Positions 45,717 through 54,718 of a stretch of 64,000 nt of DNA are shown piece by piece. Under the pieces are notes generated by a model. That model was not told the origin of the DNA. It ran no database searches and saw only the letters and a program-made list of their open reading frames with translations. The position numbers were made by a program, and so were the translations under genes. This DNA is from JANELJ01 sp024511395 (lineage in GTDB: Bacteria > Pseudomonadota > Gammaproteobacteria > GRL18). The DNA lies in contig OY820613.1 of the NCBI GenBank assembly GCA_963681975.1, positions 2,046,001 through 2,110,000 on the forward strand, read 5' to 3'. Position 1 is the first letter of the stretch, and every line of letters begins with the position of its first letter.

Positions 45717-45752
45717 CTCCTCATAATAAAGTGGTGACTTTATTATGAGGAG
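45717..45752. repeat. Perfect 15-bp inverted repeat with a 6-base loop
   Basis: CTCCTCATAATAAAG pairs perfectly with CTTTATTATGAGGAG around TGGTGA. Each outer arm, read outward, gives a GAGGAG ribosome-site-like motif facing a reading frame (IS66 remnant to the left, small ORF to the right). No long T-run follows on either side, so a simple terminator is unlikely. Confidence 0.6.
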
Positions 45753-45810
45753 AAAGAATTTAACTCGGAATGACGTTGGTTCGTTAAGCGCTTACATTAT
45801 AATAACTCCC

Positions 45811-46011
45811 ATGCAGGATATGCTTAAGGTAAAAGAATTTATTGCCAAGTCCGTTCATGCCAATAAGAAACCCATTGGACTGTTTTATATGGACAAATTT
45901 TCTGGGGCAGAAGACAAAGTGGATGAATTAATTGATGTTAAGGATTTTGCGAAGGTTAAGAAGATTTTAAACCTGTTTGAAAAGCAGTTAGGGATTTTAA
46001 CTAAATCCTAA
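45811..46011 (+). CDS. Small hypothetical ORF converging on recR
   Basis: About 66 residues from the ATG at 45811: MQDMLKVKEFIAKSVHANKK, then GLFYMDKFSGAEDKVDELIDV and a basic helical end. An alternative ATG at 45745 lies within the inverted repeat. No ribosome site is clear before 45811. The composition is protein-like, but I recognise no family; it may be the 3' end of a gene cut by the IS66 rearrangement. Its stop overlaps the recR stop by four bases. Confidence 0.4.
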   Translation: MQDMLKVKEFIAKSVHANKKPIGLFYMDKFSGAEDKVDELIDVKDFAKVKKILNLFEKQLGILTKS

Positions 46012-46607
46012 TCCAGTTCCTTTCGACCGCTGAAGGCCAGCCCCAGGGTTGAGCCATCAATATATTCAAGTTCTCCGCCTAATGGCACTCCTTGAGCAAT
46101 GCGGGTAATTTTAACGCCCTGGGGTTTAAGCATTTCCACAATATAGTGTGCCGTTGCCTCCCCTTCCACAGTGGCATTTGTCGCCAGAATCACCTCATCA
46201 ATGGATTCCTGCATAACTCTCTGTTTCAGAATATCCAGATGTAAATCCTGCGGCCCGATACCGTCAAGAGGAGAAAGATGTCCCATTAATACAAAGTATG
46301 TCCCGCTGTAAGTACCCGATTGTTCAATGGCATACACATCAGAAGGTGATTCTACTACACATAATATCTGCCGATCCCTTTTTGGAGACCGGCAGATATC
46401 GCATTGCTCGGCTTCAGTCAGAATACGGCAGCTTGAGCAATGCCCAACCTGTTCCGCAGCCTGAAACAGGGCATGAGACAGCTTTCTTGCCCCGTTTCTG
46501 TCCCGCTCCAGCAAATGATAGGCCATCCTCTGGGCAGATTTTGCACCCACTCCAGGCAGACAACGCAGGCTTTCAATAAGCTGTTTAATTAATGGTGAAT
46601 GGGACAT
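46008..46607 (-). CDS. recR: Recombination mediator protein RecR
   Basis: Works with RecF and RecO to load RecA onto SSB-coated gapped DNA. The 199 residues have the helix-hairpin-helix LRCLPGVGAKSAQRMAYHLL (about 14-33), a zinc finger with Cys57, Cys60, Cys69 and Cys72, the Toprim domain (LCVVESPSDVYAIEQSGTY, with the acidic ILATNATVEGEATAHY) and the C-terminal Walker-like ARG/SGRKELD end. Last gene of the dnaX-ybaB-recR operon. Confidence 0.96.
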   Translation of the reverse strand: MSHSPLIKQLIESLRCLPGVGAKSAQRMAYHLLERDRNGARKLSHALFQAAEQVGHCSSCRILTEAEQCDICRSPKRDRQILCVVESPSDVYAIEQSGTYSGTYFVLMGHLSPLDGIGPQDLHLDILKQRVMQESIDEVILATNATVEGEATAHYIVEMLKPQGVKITRIAQGVPLGGELEYIDGSTLGLAFSGRKELD

Positions 46608-46620
46608 TAAAAGTACAGGC

Positions 46621-46941
46621 CTAGAACGGCAGTTTCATGCCTGGAGGCAGGTTTAGACCATCGGTCATACCTGACATTCTTTCCTTTGAGGCGCTTTCCA
46701 GTTGTCTTACTGCATCATTTACGGCAGCCGCCACCAAGTCTTCAAGCATTTCCTTATCATCCATTACAGAGTCGTCGATAGTAACTTTACGTAAATCATG
46801 ACGGCCAGTCATAACCACAGACACCATACCGCCTCCGGATTGACCAGTGACTTCCATATTGGCTATTTCTGCCTGAGCTTTCTGCATATCTTCCTGCATT
46901 TTCTGAGCCTGCTTCATCAGGCCGCCTAAAGCACCTTTCAT
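46621..46941 (-). CDS. ybaB: Nucleoid-associated protein YbaB/EbfC family
   Basis: A 106-residue dimeric DNA-binding protein. GGLMKQAQKMQEDMQKAQAE is the N-terminal helix that forms the tweezer-like dimer, followed by MVSVVMTGRHDLRKVTIDDSV and the Met/Pro-rich end LNLPPGMKLPF. It lies 32 bp after dnaX and 13 bp before recR, the classic operon arrangement. Confidence 0.95.
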   Translation of the reverse strand: MKGALGGLMKQAQKMQEDMQKAQAEIANMEVTGQSGGGMVSVVMTGRHDLRKVTIDDSVMDDKEMLEDLVAAAVNDAVRQLESASKERMSGMTDGLNLPPGMKLPF

Positions 46942-46973
46942 ATTAATTCCTCTTGTTTTACTTGCTGATTAAT

Positions 46974-48920
46974 TTAGCTTAAAGGTTTAATGGATTCTTC
47001 ACGGATGGTAGCATCAAACGCCCTCACCAACATCTGTAATTTCTGATCCGTATATATGGATTCTACGGCATCTTTCTGCAGGACTTCAGCCTCAAAAATT
47101 TCCTTACGTCTGGGGGTCTGTAATGTTTCTTCCAAACTTAACTGACATTCCCTGAACCTGAGCAACAACGGCTGTGCCAGAACGGTCTGAAAAACCTCCT
47201 GCAAACGTTTTTTTATTTTATCATTGAGCAGATGTTGATGCACTGATTCTAATAGCAGTTCAAAAACTAATTGCTTATCCTGTTCTGTTTTTTCCACCAA
47301 GGCACAATGCTTTGCCAGTTGCTGTTCAAAACCCCGGATCCCTGAACGCTTTATCAGATCACACCAGAATTCTGTCAGCTCAGTGTCACTAGGTTTCTGA
47401 CAGGGAATATCTGTCTCTGCCTGAGTATCAGGTACATCTTCAGCCTGCTGCATCTCTGGCATATCAGAAACGGGCGGAGACTTAAAAATGCTTTCATCCG
47501 CCTGTTCATCTGAAAAATACTGCTCGCCATAACTTTCTACCGGAGGCAATTCACCGATATCGGGAATAGAATCTGATAAATTACTGGTATCCGATGGAGT
47601 CTCACTGACAGCATTAACCCCTGATTTAGACTGTATAACCGGTTTTAAGGCCCCGGCGGGTTCCGCTATTTTATCGGCTGAATTCGTTTTTTTGAACAGT
47701 TTATCGGCCTGAACCTGGACCGTTTCGGTCTGTTTTTTTGCCGTCTCTTTAATTAAAGATGATGTCTTACTGCTGGATGCTGTTTTAGTTTTAGCTACGG
47801 GTCTGGTCAGCGGGGCTGGAGAGAGTTTTTTTGAGCCTGTGGGTCTGAATGCCAGCATTCTTAACAGGATCATCTCAAAGCCACCCTGGGGCTGAGGTGA
47901 AAACGGCAGATCCTTACAGCCATTTAAGGCAATCTGGTAATATAACTGTACATCTTCCGGTGCAATAATCTGTGCCAGCTGTTCAACTGAATCCTTATCG
48001 CCATAACTGTCATCCAGTATGTCCGGCACCATCTGGCACAGGGCAATACGCTGCAGCATGGAAATCAGTTCCGCCAGAACGGTATTAACATCCAGTCCCT
48101 GCTCCGCCAATTGACGGCTTTGATTGATCAGTTCCGCCCCGTTATTATTAGCCAGTGCCGCCAGCAGATTATAAATCCGGTCTTTGTGAACACTGCCCAG
48201 CATAACTTCAACATCAGCCAGTTTGGGTGTGCCATTACAATAGGCAATGGCCTGATCAAGCAGACTCAGGGCATCACGCATGGATCCGTCTGCAGCAATG
48301 GCCAGGGGTTTTAAGACCGTCTCTTCATAAGTAATTTTTTCAGCCTGCAAAATAGTCTGCATCTGCTGTTCGAGCTGCTCTATATTCAGGCGTTTAAGAT
48401 TAAATTGCAGACAGCGTGACAGGATAGTAACGGGTAATTTTTGCGGATCGGTGGTTGCCAGCAGAAATTTAACATGTGGAGGCGGTTCTTCCAGGGTTTT
48501 AAGCAGTGCATTAAAACTATGCCCGGACAGCATGTGTACTTCATCAATCAGGTAGATTTTAAAACGGCCGCGGGTCGGGGCATACTGAACATTATCCAGC
48601 AGTTCCCGGGTATCCTCAACACGGGTTCTGGAGGCCGCATCCACTTCAATCAGATCCACAAAACGGCCCTGATCAATTTCCAGGCAGGCAGCACATTTCC
48701 CACAGGGTTCTGCCGTGATCCCCTGTTCACAGTTCAGGGCTTTGGCCAGTACTCTGGCGACGGTTGTTTTACCCACTCCGCGGGTACCAGCAAACAGGTA
48801 AGCATGGTGCAGACGTTCTGTTTCCAGCGCATTAGCCAGAGCCTTAAGCACATGCTCCTGCCCCATCATGGAGGTGAATGTTTTTGGACGGTATTTACGC
48901 GCCAGAACCTGGTATTCCAT
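46974..48920 (-). CDS. dnaX: DNA polymerase III subunit tau (and possibly gamma)
   Basis: Clamp-loader ATPase and organiser of the replication fork. The 648 residues start MEYQVLARKYRPKTF; Walker A is GTRGVGKTT (45-53), zinc-binding cysteines lie at 64-79 (CEQGITAEPCGKCAAC), Walker B is YLIDEVHML, the SRC motif is ILSRCLQF (about 166-173), and the collar domain ends near 365. A Pro/Ser/Thr-rich linker follows, then the tau-specific C-terminus (about 505-648) that binds DnaB and alpha. At codons 394-396 the sequence GCAAAAAAACAG has a seven-A slippery run; a -1 shift would end after ten codons, giving a gamma-like product of about 406 residues. IS-B3 lies 43 bp upstream of the start. Confidence 0.95.
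   Translation of the reverse strand: MEYQVLARKYRPKTFTSMMGQEHVLKALANALETERLHHAYLFAGTRGVGKTTVARVLAKALNCEQGITAEPCGKCAACLEIDQGRFVDLIEVDAASRTRVEDTRELLDNVQYAPTRGRFKIYLIDEVHMLSGHSFNALLKTLEEPPPHVKFLLATTDPQKLPVTILSRCLQFNLKRLNIEQLEQQMQTILQAEKITYEETVLKPLAIAADGSMRDALSLLDQAIAYCNGTPKLADVEVMLGSVHKDRIYNLLAALANNNGAELINQSRQLAEQGLDVNTVLAELISMLQRIALCQMVPDILDDSYGDKDSVEQLAQIIAPEDVQLYYQIALNGCKDLPFSPQPQGGFEMILLRMLAFRPTGSKKLSPAPLTRPVAKTKTASSSKTSSLIKETAKKQTETVQVQADKLFKKTNSADKIAEPAGALKPVIQSKSGVNAVSETPSDTSNLSDSIPDIGELPPVESYGEQYFSDEQADESIFKSPPVSDMPEMQQAEDVPDTQAETDIPCQKPSDTELTEFWCDLIKRSGIRGFEQQLAKHCALVEKTEQDKQLVFELLLESVHQHLLNDKIKKRLQEVFQTVLAQPLLLRFRECQLSLEETLQTPRRKEIFEAEVLQKDAVESIYTDQKLQMLVRAFDATIREESIKPLS
47701..47739 (-). 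promoter_or_regulatory. Candidate programmed -1 frameshift site in dnaX
   Basis: A7 run at 47739-47733 (minus strand) in the linker of dnaX, followed in the -1 frame by a stop at 47703-47701. The position corresponds to the E. coli gamma-producing site. I did not find a clear upstream Shine-Dalgarno stimulator. Confidence 0.5.
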
Positions 48921-49558
48921 AGATCCCTTTAGTTTTCCGGATACTTATAATTATTTAGTAGAACTAAAGTTTAGAGCGACAGCTCACCCTTGAGAGTCCT
49001 GTTTCGCTCATACGTTCTTTAACAATTTGTTTATAACCAGCTGTTTTGAAATTGTTTTTATAACAAATCTTCAAATCGCCTTAAAATATCCGTATCCGGC
49101 GGCTGGAATTTTTGGGACTTACTATCCCACCAATCCCTGACCCTAACCTGCGAAAAATACCTTATCAGTCCCATTCGTATTCTTCCGGCAGTAATGGGTG
49201 TATTCTTTCGCCAGGGCGTATTATCAATTAAGCGCAATACCGGGTCCGGACATTTAATAGCCCGCAATTGAGGTACAATATACCCCAGAGCAATAATGTG
49301 TACCCATCGATGTAACACCTTCCGGGTTTTCTGCCAGGTCTGTTTCATACCCCAGTCATTTTTTAACTGATTGAACAAGGGCTCAATCGACCAGCGCTTT
49401 TCATAAGCGACAATAATATCCAGACCACTTAACTGCATATCTGTTGACAGTAATAAACGTGGTCTTTTTTCCCTTTAGAGTCCTCAAACTCACACCAGAC
49501 AAAGCATACCGACTGGCCATTCAGAAAGCGTGCTTTAGCCACCGCTGTTCGGTAATTA

Positions 49559-51056
49559 GTTCAACCTGAATAATACCGTTTTAAGCCTGACATCAAGCCA
49601 GGTTTAAAGCAGCTGATTGCCCCGGTTTGATAAAATACCCCATCAAACCGGAAATAATTTTGAGCCACAAAAGCCGGAGCTTATTGAGGATCTTTCTTAA
49701 GTTATGTCCAGCGACTACCATAACCACATTAATGGCATCACCGACTGCACCTTTGAGGTAGCAGCGGTCTAAACGGCCATCGTTTTTCATATGACCGATT
49801 TCAGGCTCAATCGCACTGCGCCGTTTTAATGCCTTTTTAATACTTCGGGTAACACCTCGCTTCTGACCTGAGATAAAAACTTTAGTGTCTTTTACCTCAT
49901 GTCCATGATAACCCCGGTCAACAAAGCATTGTTCCGGTTGTACGGCTTTAAACTGTTTTATCTGTTCCAGTTGTGGCAGTAGAGTGTGTCCATCATAAGG
50001 ATTGCCCGGACAGCTTTGAGCACCAATAACAAAGCCTTCCTTGTTGGTTACCGCGATACTGGTTTTAACACCAAATTCATAAGGCTTATGAGCTTTGCCT
50101 TTACTGATACACTCGACTTCCGGTGCATGTAAACTGTAAAGCTTGTTCTTACTGTGCTGCTCCTGCTCAATTAGTTTCTGAGCCTGTTTTAGAGCTACTT
50201 CAAACAGAGACTGAATATCAACAGAATAGTTGGGCAGTTGTCGTTCAATATCCCGTTTAACACGACCTAAACGGGATTTCAGTTTATTGTTCATTTTCTT
50301 CATGCGTTTAAACTGTTTTGCATGTGCATAACGACTGGCCATTAGTACATATTGCGGCCCAACCCGATTATAGTTCTGGCGCAGTTTAATACCGTGCTCT
50401 TTGGACAGTTTAACCAGGTTTTCTCTGGCTTTGTTCAGGAGCTTTGAATCGGTTGGAAAAGCGATGTTCTTTTCCTGTACGGTAGTATCTACCGTGACTT
50501 TCTTTAAACTGCCAGGCTTTATGGTTTTACTCTTTAGTCCGGCTTTAATGGTTTCAATCAGTAATTTTTCACTGCCTGACTTACCCAGCCGGTTACGCCA
50601 TTTGGTCATGGTCGTAGGGTGTATGGGCATCTTATGCTGAAAGTATTCTTCACCACAAAAATACTGCCAGTACGGATTTTCCGTCCAGCCTTTTACTACC
50701 TGTTCATCTGATAAATCATGCAGGTGTTTCAGGTAATGCAATCCTGCAATCAATCGAGTGCGTATGGCAGGAGCACCTTTAGTGGATACAAACAGAGCAC
50801 CCCATTCTTTATCAAAACTTTCCCGGTCTATGGGTTTTGATAACTTAATCAACTCATGGTTTATGTCCAGCATGTTTTCAAGGCGCATCCTGAACAGGTC
50901 TTCCTGAGGTATTTTTGGCTGTTTCTCTGGCTTCATTTTGGCCTGGAAATTTGCAAGGTAATAAGGCTTATTTTACCAAAAACCTGCAAATTTAACACCC
51001 ATAATTCGCCAACATTTCTTTATAAATCAATGTGCTATGATTTATTCAGGTCGGAC
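49559..51056 (-). mobile_element. IS-A copy 9 (A9), inserted in IS-B3
   Basis: 1498 bp in reverse orientation, flanked by the direct repeat TAATTA (49553-49558, 51057-51062). Intact IS-B1 shows the empty site CGGTAATTAACC, confirming the 6-bp duplication. Confidence 0.95.
49593..50936 (-). CDS. IS5-family transposase of IS-A copy A9
   Basis: Intact 447-residue DDE transposase with SKPIDRESFDKE and HPTTM as in A7, NRLGKSG as in A4, IKQFKAVQ (Lys for Thr), VDRGYHGHE as in A6 and VVMVVAGHN: a mix of variants seen separately in other copies. Confidence 0.93.
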   Translation of the reverse strand: MKPEKQPKIPQEDLFRMRLENMLDINHELIKLSKPIDRESFDKEWGALFVSTKGAPAIRTRLIAGLHYLKHLHDLSDEQVVKGWTENPYWQYFCGEEYFQHKMPIHPTTMTKWRNRLGKSGSEKLLIETIKAGLKSKTIKPGSLKKVTVDTTVQEKNIAFPTDSKLLNKARENLVKLSKEHGIKLRQNYNRVGPQYVLMASRYAHAKQFKRMKKMNNKLKSRLGRVKRDIERQLPNYSVDIQSLFEVALKQAQKLIEQEQHSKNKLYSLHAPEVECISKGKAHKPYEFGVKTSIAVTNKEGFVIGAQSCPGNPYDGHTLLPQLEQIKQFKAVQPEQCFVDRGYHGHEVKDTKVFISGQKRGVTRSIKKALKRRSAIEPEIGHMKNDGRLDRCYLKGAVGDAINVVMVVAGHNLRKILNKLRLLWLKIISGLMGYFIKPGQSAALNLA

Positions 51057-51841
51057 TAATTAACCTGCTGTTCACGTCCATACAGGTGTACGGTTTCCTT
51101 ATTTAAAGGCAGCCGTTTAATTTCTTCTTTTGTATAACGTGTCCCATATTTTCCGGGTCGTCCCCGGCCTTTACCTTACCAGGGTCGTTTATATAATACG
51201 GTATCGATTCGTACCTGACCTATAACCGTCATATTATAAGCCTTTACCGGTTCAATAAAAGAACAGCGCATATACCAACTGTCCACCAATACAGTAACCG
51301 CTTTATCTTTTAGCGGTTCCAGCAATGCCCGGATAAGACTTCGGGCAATCACCAGTTTACCACTGTTACCGGCCTGTGGTGTATCTGACTCATGGGGGCC
51401 TTTTTGGAATGACGCAGCACGATAGAGTCATCTATGGTCAGATAAACCGGATTATCCCCAAACAGCTTTAGAAACAGAGCCGTCCACTGTCTCATCAGTT
51501 TAAGATAAGACCAATGACCGGTTTCAAGCCATTTATAATAACCGGGCCATTGTCTGGCCATGTCCACTATCCAGATAGCACTGGTTACAAACCCTGATTG
51601 AGTTAATAAACTGCCCATTAGTAACTCAATAAAGGTTTTTGCGCTCCTAAGGGGTAACGCTCGGGTTAAAAATGTTATGTAATAAAAGAGTTCACCGGGG
51701 ATATTGCCGTATCCTTTGGTGTGCATTGCGGCCTACAGAAGTTTGTTTTTTCTTACTGAAGACCGCAATGCTGCCGAATTTTTGTCAACTGTTTTTTACA
51801 TTTTTTTCCTGTTTTTACTGAATTATTTTGTTTACCTCGGA

Positions 51842-51953
51842 GTAACAGGGGCCGGGTGTCCCTTGATGATGTTTCGACAGCAGGGAGACTGTCGAAACGC
51901 CTCCATGGATGGATTCACGGCGGCTTCAGCAAGGGATACTCGGTTCCTGTTAC
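51842..51953 (-). repeat. Multi-branched inverted-repeat element in the IS-B3 leader
   Basis: Same arms as B1 (GTAACAG/CTGTTAC, TCCCTTG/CAAGGGA, TTTCGACAG/CTGTCGAAA). Kept although the adjoining leader hairpin is deleted in this copy. Confidence 0.68.
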
Positions 51954-52108
51954 GGACTATCGGTTAACTGAGGTAATCAATAAATTTTAAATGATTCTCC
52001 TTTTTGGGGTAGCTGAAGCTCTAAACTTTAGTTAGTAGAATTATATCTTAAATACAGAACTAACGACAGTAAGGAATAATAAAGATTAGGAGGAGGATTT
52101 TTTAGAAA

Positions 52109-52213
52109 GTCTCTGCCAGCCACACCTCGGCACATGAGTCGGCCGCTACAGTTGCTTCCTTCCGGACCTGGCTGGGTTTACGGCTTATCATTGCGAGGGG
52201 ACCAGCAGAGAGC
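52109..52213 (-). ncRNA. ffs: Signal recognition particle RNA (small bacterial 4.5S type)
   Basis: The minus strand contains CCAGGTCCGGAAGGAAGCA, the conserved domain IV apical loop region of SRP RNA that binds Ffh, flanked by long pairing arms (TCTCTGCTGG near the 5' end with CTGGCAGAGA near the 3' end). The length of about 105 nt is right for the 4.5S class. In related bacteria ffs lies directly upstream of dnaX, as here, except that IS-B3 now separates them. Confidence 0.95.
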
Positions 52214-52247
52214 GTGCATTATAACCAATGACCTGCCCAGATGCCAC
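52214..52247 (-). promoter_or_regulatory. Promoter of ffs
   Basis: On the minus strand, TGGCAT, 17 bp, TATAAT. The -10 box is perfect (52223-52218) and lies about 6 bp upstream of the expected 5' end of the SRP RNA. Confidence 0.65.
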
Positions 52248-52278
52248 TGATTCATTAAAATTTTTAGCTTAAAGACAA

Positions 52279-52635
52279 TCAGTGAAAACGCCAGGGTCTG
52301 GAGGGTGATGAATCGGTCTGGTAAACACGGATACCTTCACTTTTGTCAGCGGCTTTTTCCAGTTCCAGCAGTTCAAACAGGTCTTCAATCTGTTTTTTGA
52401 AGGCATCTTCTTCCTGGGACAGATCCCGGCCATTGTCAAAGTTGCTGTTAATAAACAGCTGGGCCTTGCCGCCGAGGGTATTCTCTGCTTCTTCTATCAT
52501 GGAATCCAGACTGACATCCACCCCAAATTCATCAATGGCCTCATCAGCCAGAACAGTATCCGTTTTATATTCCTGGTCAGCTTTTTCCTCTGGAAAACCC
52601 CAGTCTTCCAGGTTAAATGTTGTTTTTTGTCCCAT
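52279..52635 (-). CDS. Acidic hypothetical protein upstream of ffs
   Basis: About 118 residues, rich in Glu and Asp with predicted helices. Recognisable features are only NLEDWGFPEEKADQEY near the start, FINSNFDNGRDLSQEEDAFK, and LFELLELEKAADKSE before a basic C-terminus SSPSRPWRFH. No signal peptide, membrane segment or known motif. I chose the ATG at 52635 (MGQKTTFN) over a GTG three codons upstream. Family unknown. Confidence 0.6.
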   Translation of the reverse strand: MGQKTTFNLEDWGFPEEKADQEYKTDTVLADEAIDEFGVDVSLDSMIEEAENTLGGKAQLFINSNFDNGRDLSQEEDAFKKQIEDLFELLELEKAADKSEGIRVYQTDSSPSRPWRFH

Positions 52636-52864
52636 TAAAGGCACCTGATTAGTATTACTTCTATTAATTACGGCTCATATTATCATGTTTCTACAGGCAA
52701 ATACCAGAATTTAAGGATATTCTAAACAATAATTAATACTCTCAACAAGCCCTTAATTTATAATAAAAGAATTGAAAAAAATGGCGTAAAAAATCAATTT
52801 TTATTTTATTATTGTATTATCTAAAGTTTAGAGCGACAGCTCACCCTTGAGAGTCCTGTTTCGC

Positions 52865-54014
52865 TCATACGTTCTTTAACAATTTGTTTGTAACCAGCTG
52901 TTTTGAAATTGTTTTTATAACAAAGTCTTCAAATCGCCTTAAAATATCCGTATCCGGCGGGTGGAATTTTTGGGACTTACCATCCCACCAGTCCCTGACC
53001 CTAACCTGCGAAAAATACCTTATCAGTCCCATTCGTATTCTTCCGGCAGTAATGGGTGTATTCTTTCGCCAGGACGTATTATCAATTAAGCGCAATACCG
53101 GGTCCGGACATTTAATAGCCCGCAATTGAGGTACAATATACCCCAGAGCAATAATGTGTACCCATCGATGTAACACCTTCCGGGTTTTCTGCCAGGTCTG
53201 TTTCATGCCCCAGTCATTTTTTAACTGATTGAACAAGGGCTCAATCGACCAGCGCTTTTCATAAGCGACAATAATATCCAGACCACTTAACTGCATATCT
53301 GTTGACAGTAATAAACGTGGTCTTTTTTTCCCTTTAGAGTCCTCAAACTCACACCAGACAAAGCATACCGACTGGCCATTCAGAAAGCGGGCTTTAGCCA
53401 CCGCTGTTCAATAAAAGAACGGCGCATATACAAACTGTCCACCAATACAGTAACCACTTTATCTTTTAGCGGTTCCATCAATGCCCGAATAAGACTTCGG
53501 GCAATCACCAGTTTACCACTGTTACCGGCCTGTGGTGTTAAACGTAATAACAATGGCAGAGCCGTATTACAGCCAGAACGCTTAACAATCGCAGCCAGTG
53601 CTACCCGGCATTGCCCTCTGACATACCGGGACAGATTGGTTTTATTACCATGCTGGTGGTGTATCTGACTCATGGGTGCCTTTTTGGAATGACGCAGCAC
53701 GATAGAGTCATCTATGGCCAGATAAACCGGATTATCCCCAAACAGCTTTAGAAACAGGGCCGTCCACTGTCTCATCAGTTTAAGATAATAAGATAAGACC
53801 ACTGACCGGTTTCAAGCCATTTATAATAACCGGGCCATTGCCTGGCCATGTCCAGTATCCAGATAGCACTGGTTACAAATCCTAATTGAGTTAATAAACT
53901 GCCCATTAGTAACTCAATAAAGGTTTTTACGCTCCTAAGGGGTAGCGCTTGGGTTAAAAATGTTATGTAATAAAACAGTTCACTGGGGATATTGCTGTAT
54001 CCTTTGGTGTGCAT
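52865..54014 (-). pseudogene. IS-B4 transposase remnant, several frameshifts and deletions
   Basis: Pieces of the IS-B transposase are spread over three frames: MHTKGYSNIPSELFYY (54014 on), AIDDSIVLRHSKK (53802 on) and YEKRWSIEPLFNQLK (53401 on). A six-base duplication (AAGATA) near 53788, a deletion between two GTTC words near 53405, and an extra G before the stop distinguish it from B1. Confidence 0.85.
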
Positions 54015-54139
54015 TGCGGCCTACAGAAGTTTGTTTTTTCTTACTGAAGGCAGCAATGCTGCCGAATTTTTGTCAACTGTTTTTTGCTTTTTTTTACATT
54101 TTTTTCCTGTTTTTACTGAATTATTTTGTTTACCTCGGA

Positions 54140-54251
54140 GTAACAGCGGCCGGGTGTCCCTTGATGAAGTTTCGACAGCAGGGAGGCTGTCGAAAAGCAT
54201 CCATGGATGGATTCACGGCGGCTTCAGCAAGGGATATCCGGTTCCTGTTAC
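54140..54251 (-). repeat. Multi-branched inverted-repeat element in the IS-B4 leader
   Basis: Full set of arms: GTAACAG/CTGTTAC, CCGG/CCGG, TCCCTTG/CAAGGGA, GAAG/CTTC and TTTCGACAG/CTGTCGAAA. This copy has the best-paired CCGG stem of the four. Confidence 0.7.
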
Positions 54252-54329
54252 GGACTATCGGTTAACTGAGGTAATCAATAAATTTTAAATGATTCTCCTT
54301 TTTGGGGGAGCTGAAACTCTAAACTTTAG

Positions 54330-54614
54330 CTATTAAAGGAAGAACAGGATGAATACGGCTTTTGGAAAGGTCCCACCATTAAATTCTGGGGGCCTATCAG
54401 TAATATGGATGATAATTTTGACGAGATCATAACCAAAGCTAAAGAAGGCACCCTGGCAGGCGGTATCACCAATCCATTTTCCGGCCTGGTGGGTAACTTT
54501 AAGTACCACTGGGCAGATACCCGGCCGGATTACTCAAAACTTCTGAATCAGTATAAAAAACCTAAATTAAAGTATATGAAAAACAGACAGACCAAAGAGA
54601 CAAAGGAAAATTAA
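54330..54614 (+). pseudogene. 3' fragment of an unrecognised gene cut by IS-B4
   Basis: The frame is open from the IS-B4 edge: LLKEEQDEYGFWKGPTIKFW, then NMDDNFDEIITKAKEGTLAG, NPFSGLVGNFKYHWADTRPD and a lysine-rich end. It has strong protein-like character but no start before an internal Met at 54405. The aromatic-rich KFWGP and FKYHWAD segments suggest a structured domain. I do not recognise the family. The lost 5' part and the missing IS-B4 target repeat probably reflect one deletion event. Confidence 0.6.
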
Positions 54615-54718
54615 ACAGCCTTCTCAAAAACAGCAGTTAAAACTTTTCAACAGGGCTTATTTTTACTATGCTTAAAGTAACTTGTCATTTAAAATTTTAA
54701 TCAAAAGAGCAGCCAATT

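Larger units (their letters stand above)
49058..51726 (-). pseudogene. IS-B3 transposase remnant, interrupted by IS-A9
   Basis: The start MHTKGYGNIPGELFYY is intact to AIDDSIV-like TIDDSIVLRHSKK, then the GTGGTGT deletion shifts the frame. After IS-A9 the end resumes with YEKRWSIEPLFNQLK and finishes RRFEDLL at 49058. A missing T in a T-run near 49467 adds another frameshift. Dead. Confidence 0.85.
48964..52031 (-). mobile_element. IS-B copy 3 (B3), with IS-A9 nested inside, between dnaX and ffs
   Basis: Inverted ends CTAAAGTTTAGAG, 9-bp direct repeat TTAGTAGAA (48955-48963, 52032-52040). Without A9 it is about 1564 bp: it has lost about 120 bp of coding sequence between two GTGGTGT repeats and the leader hairpin. 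Confidence 0.9.
52821..54329 (-). mobile_element. IS-B copy 4 (B4), degenerate
   Basis: Inverted ends CTAAAGTTTAGAG are present, but the flanks (TTGTATTAT and CTATTAAAG) do not match, so sequence next to one end has been deleted or rearranged; the truncated gene on its right side fits that. The body is 1509 bp, with internal deletions. Confidence 0.87.
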
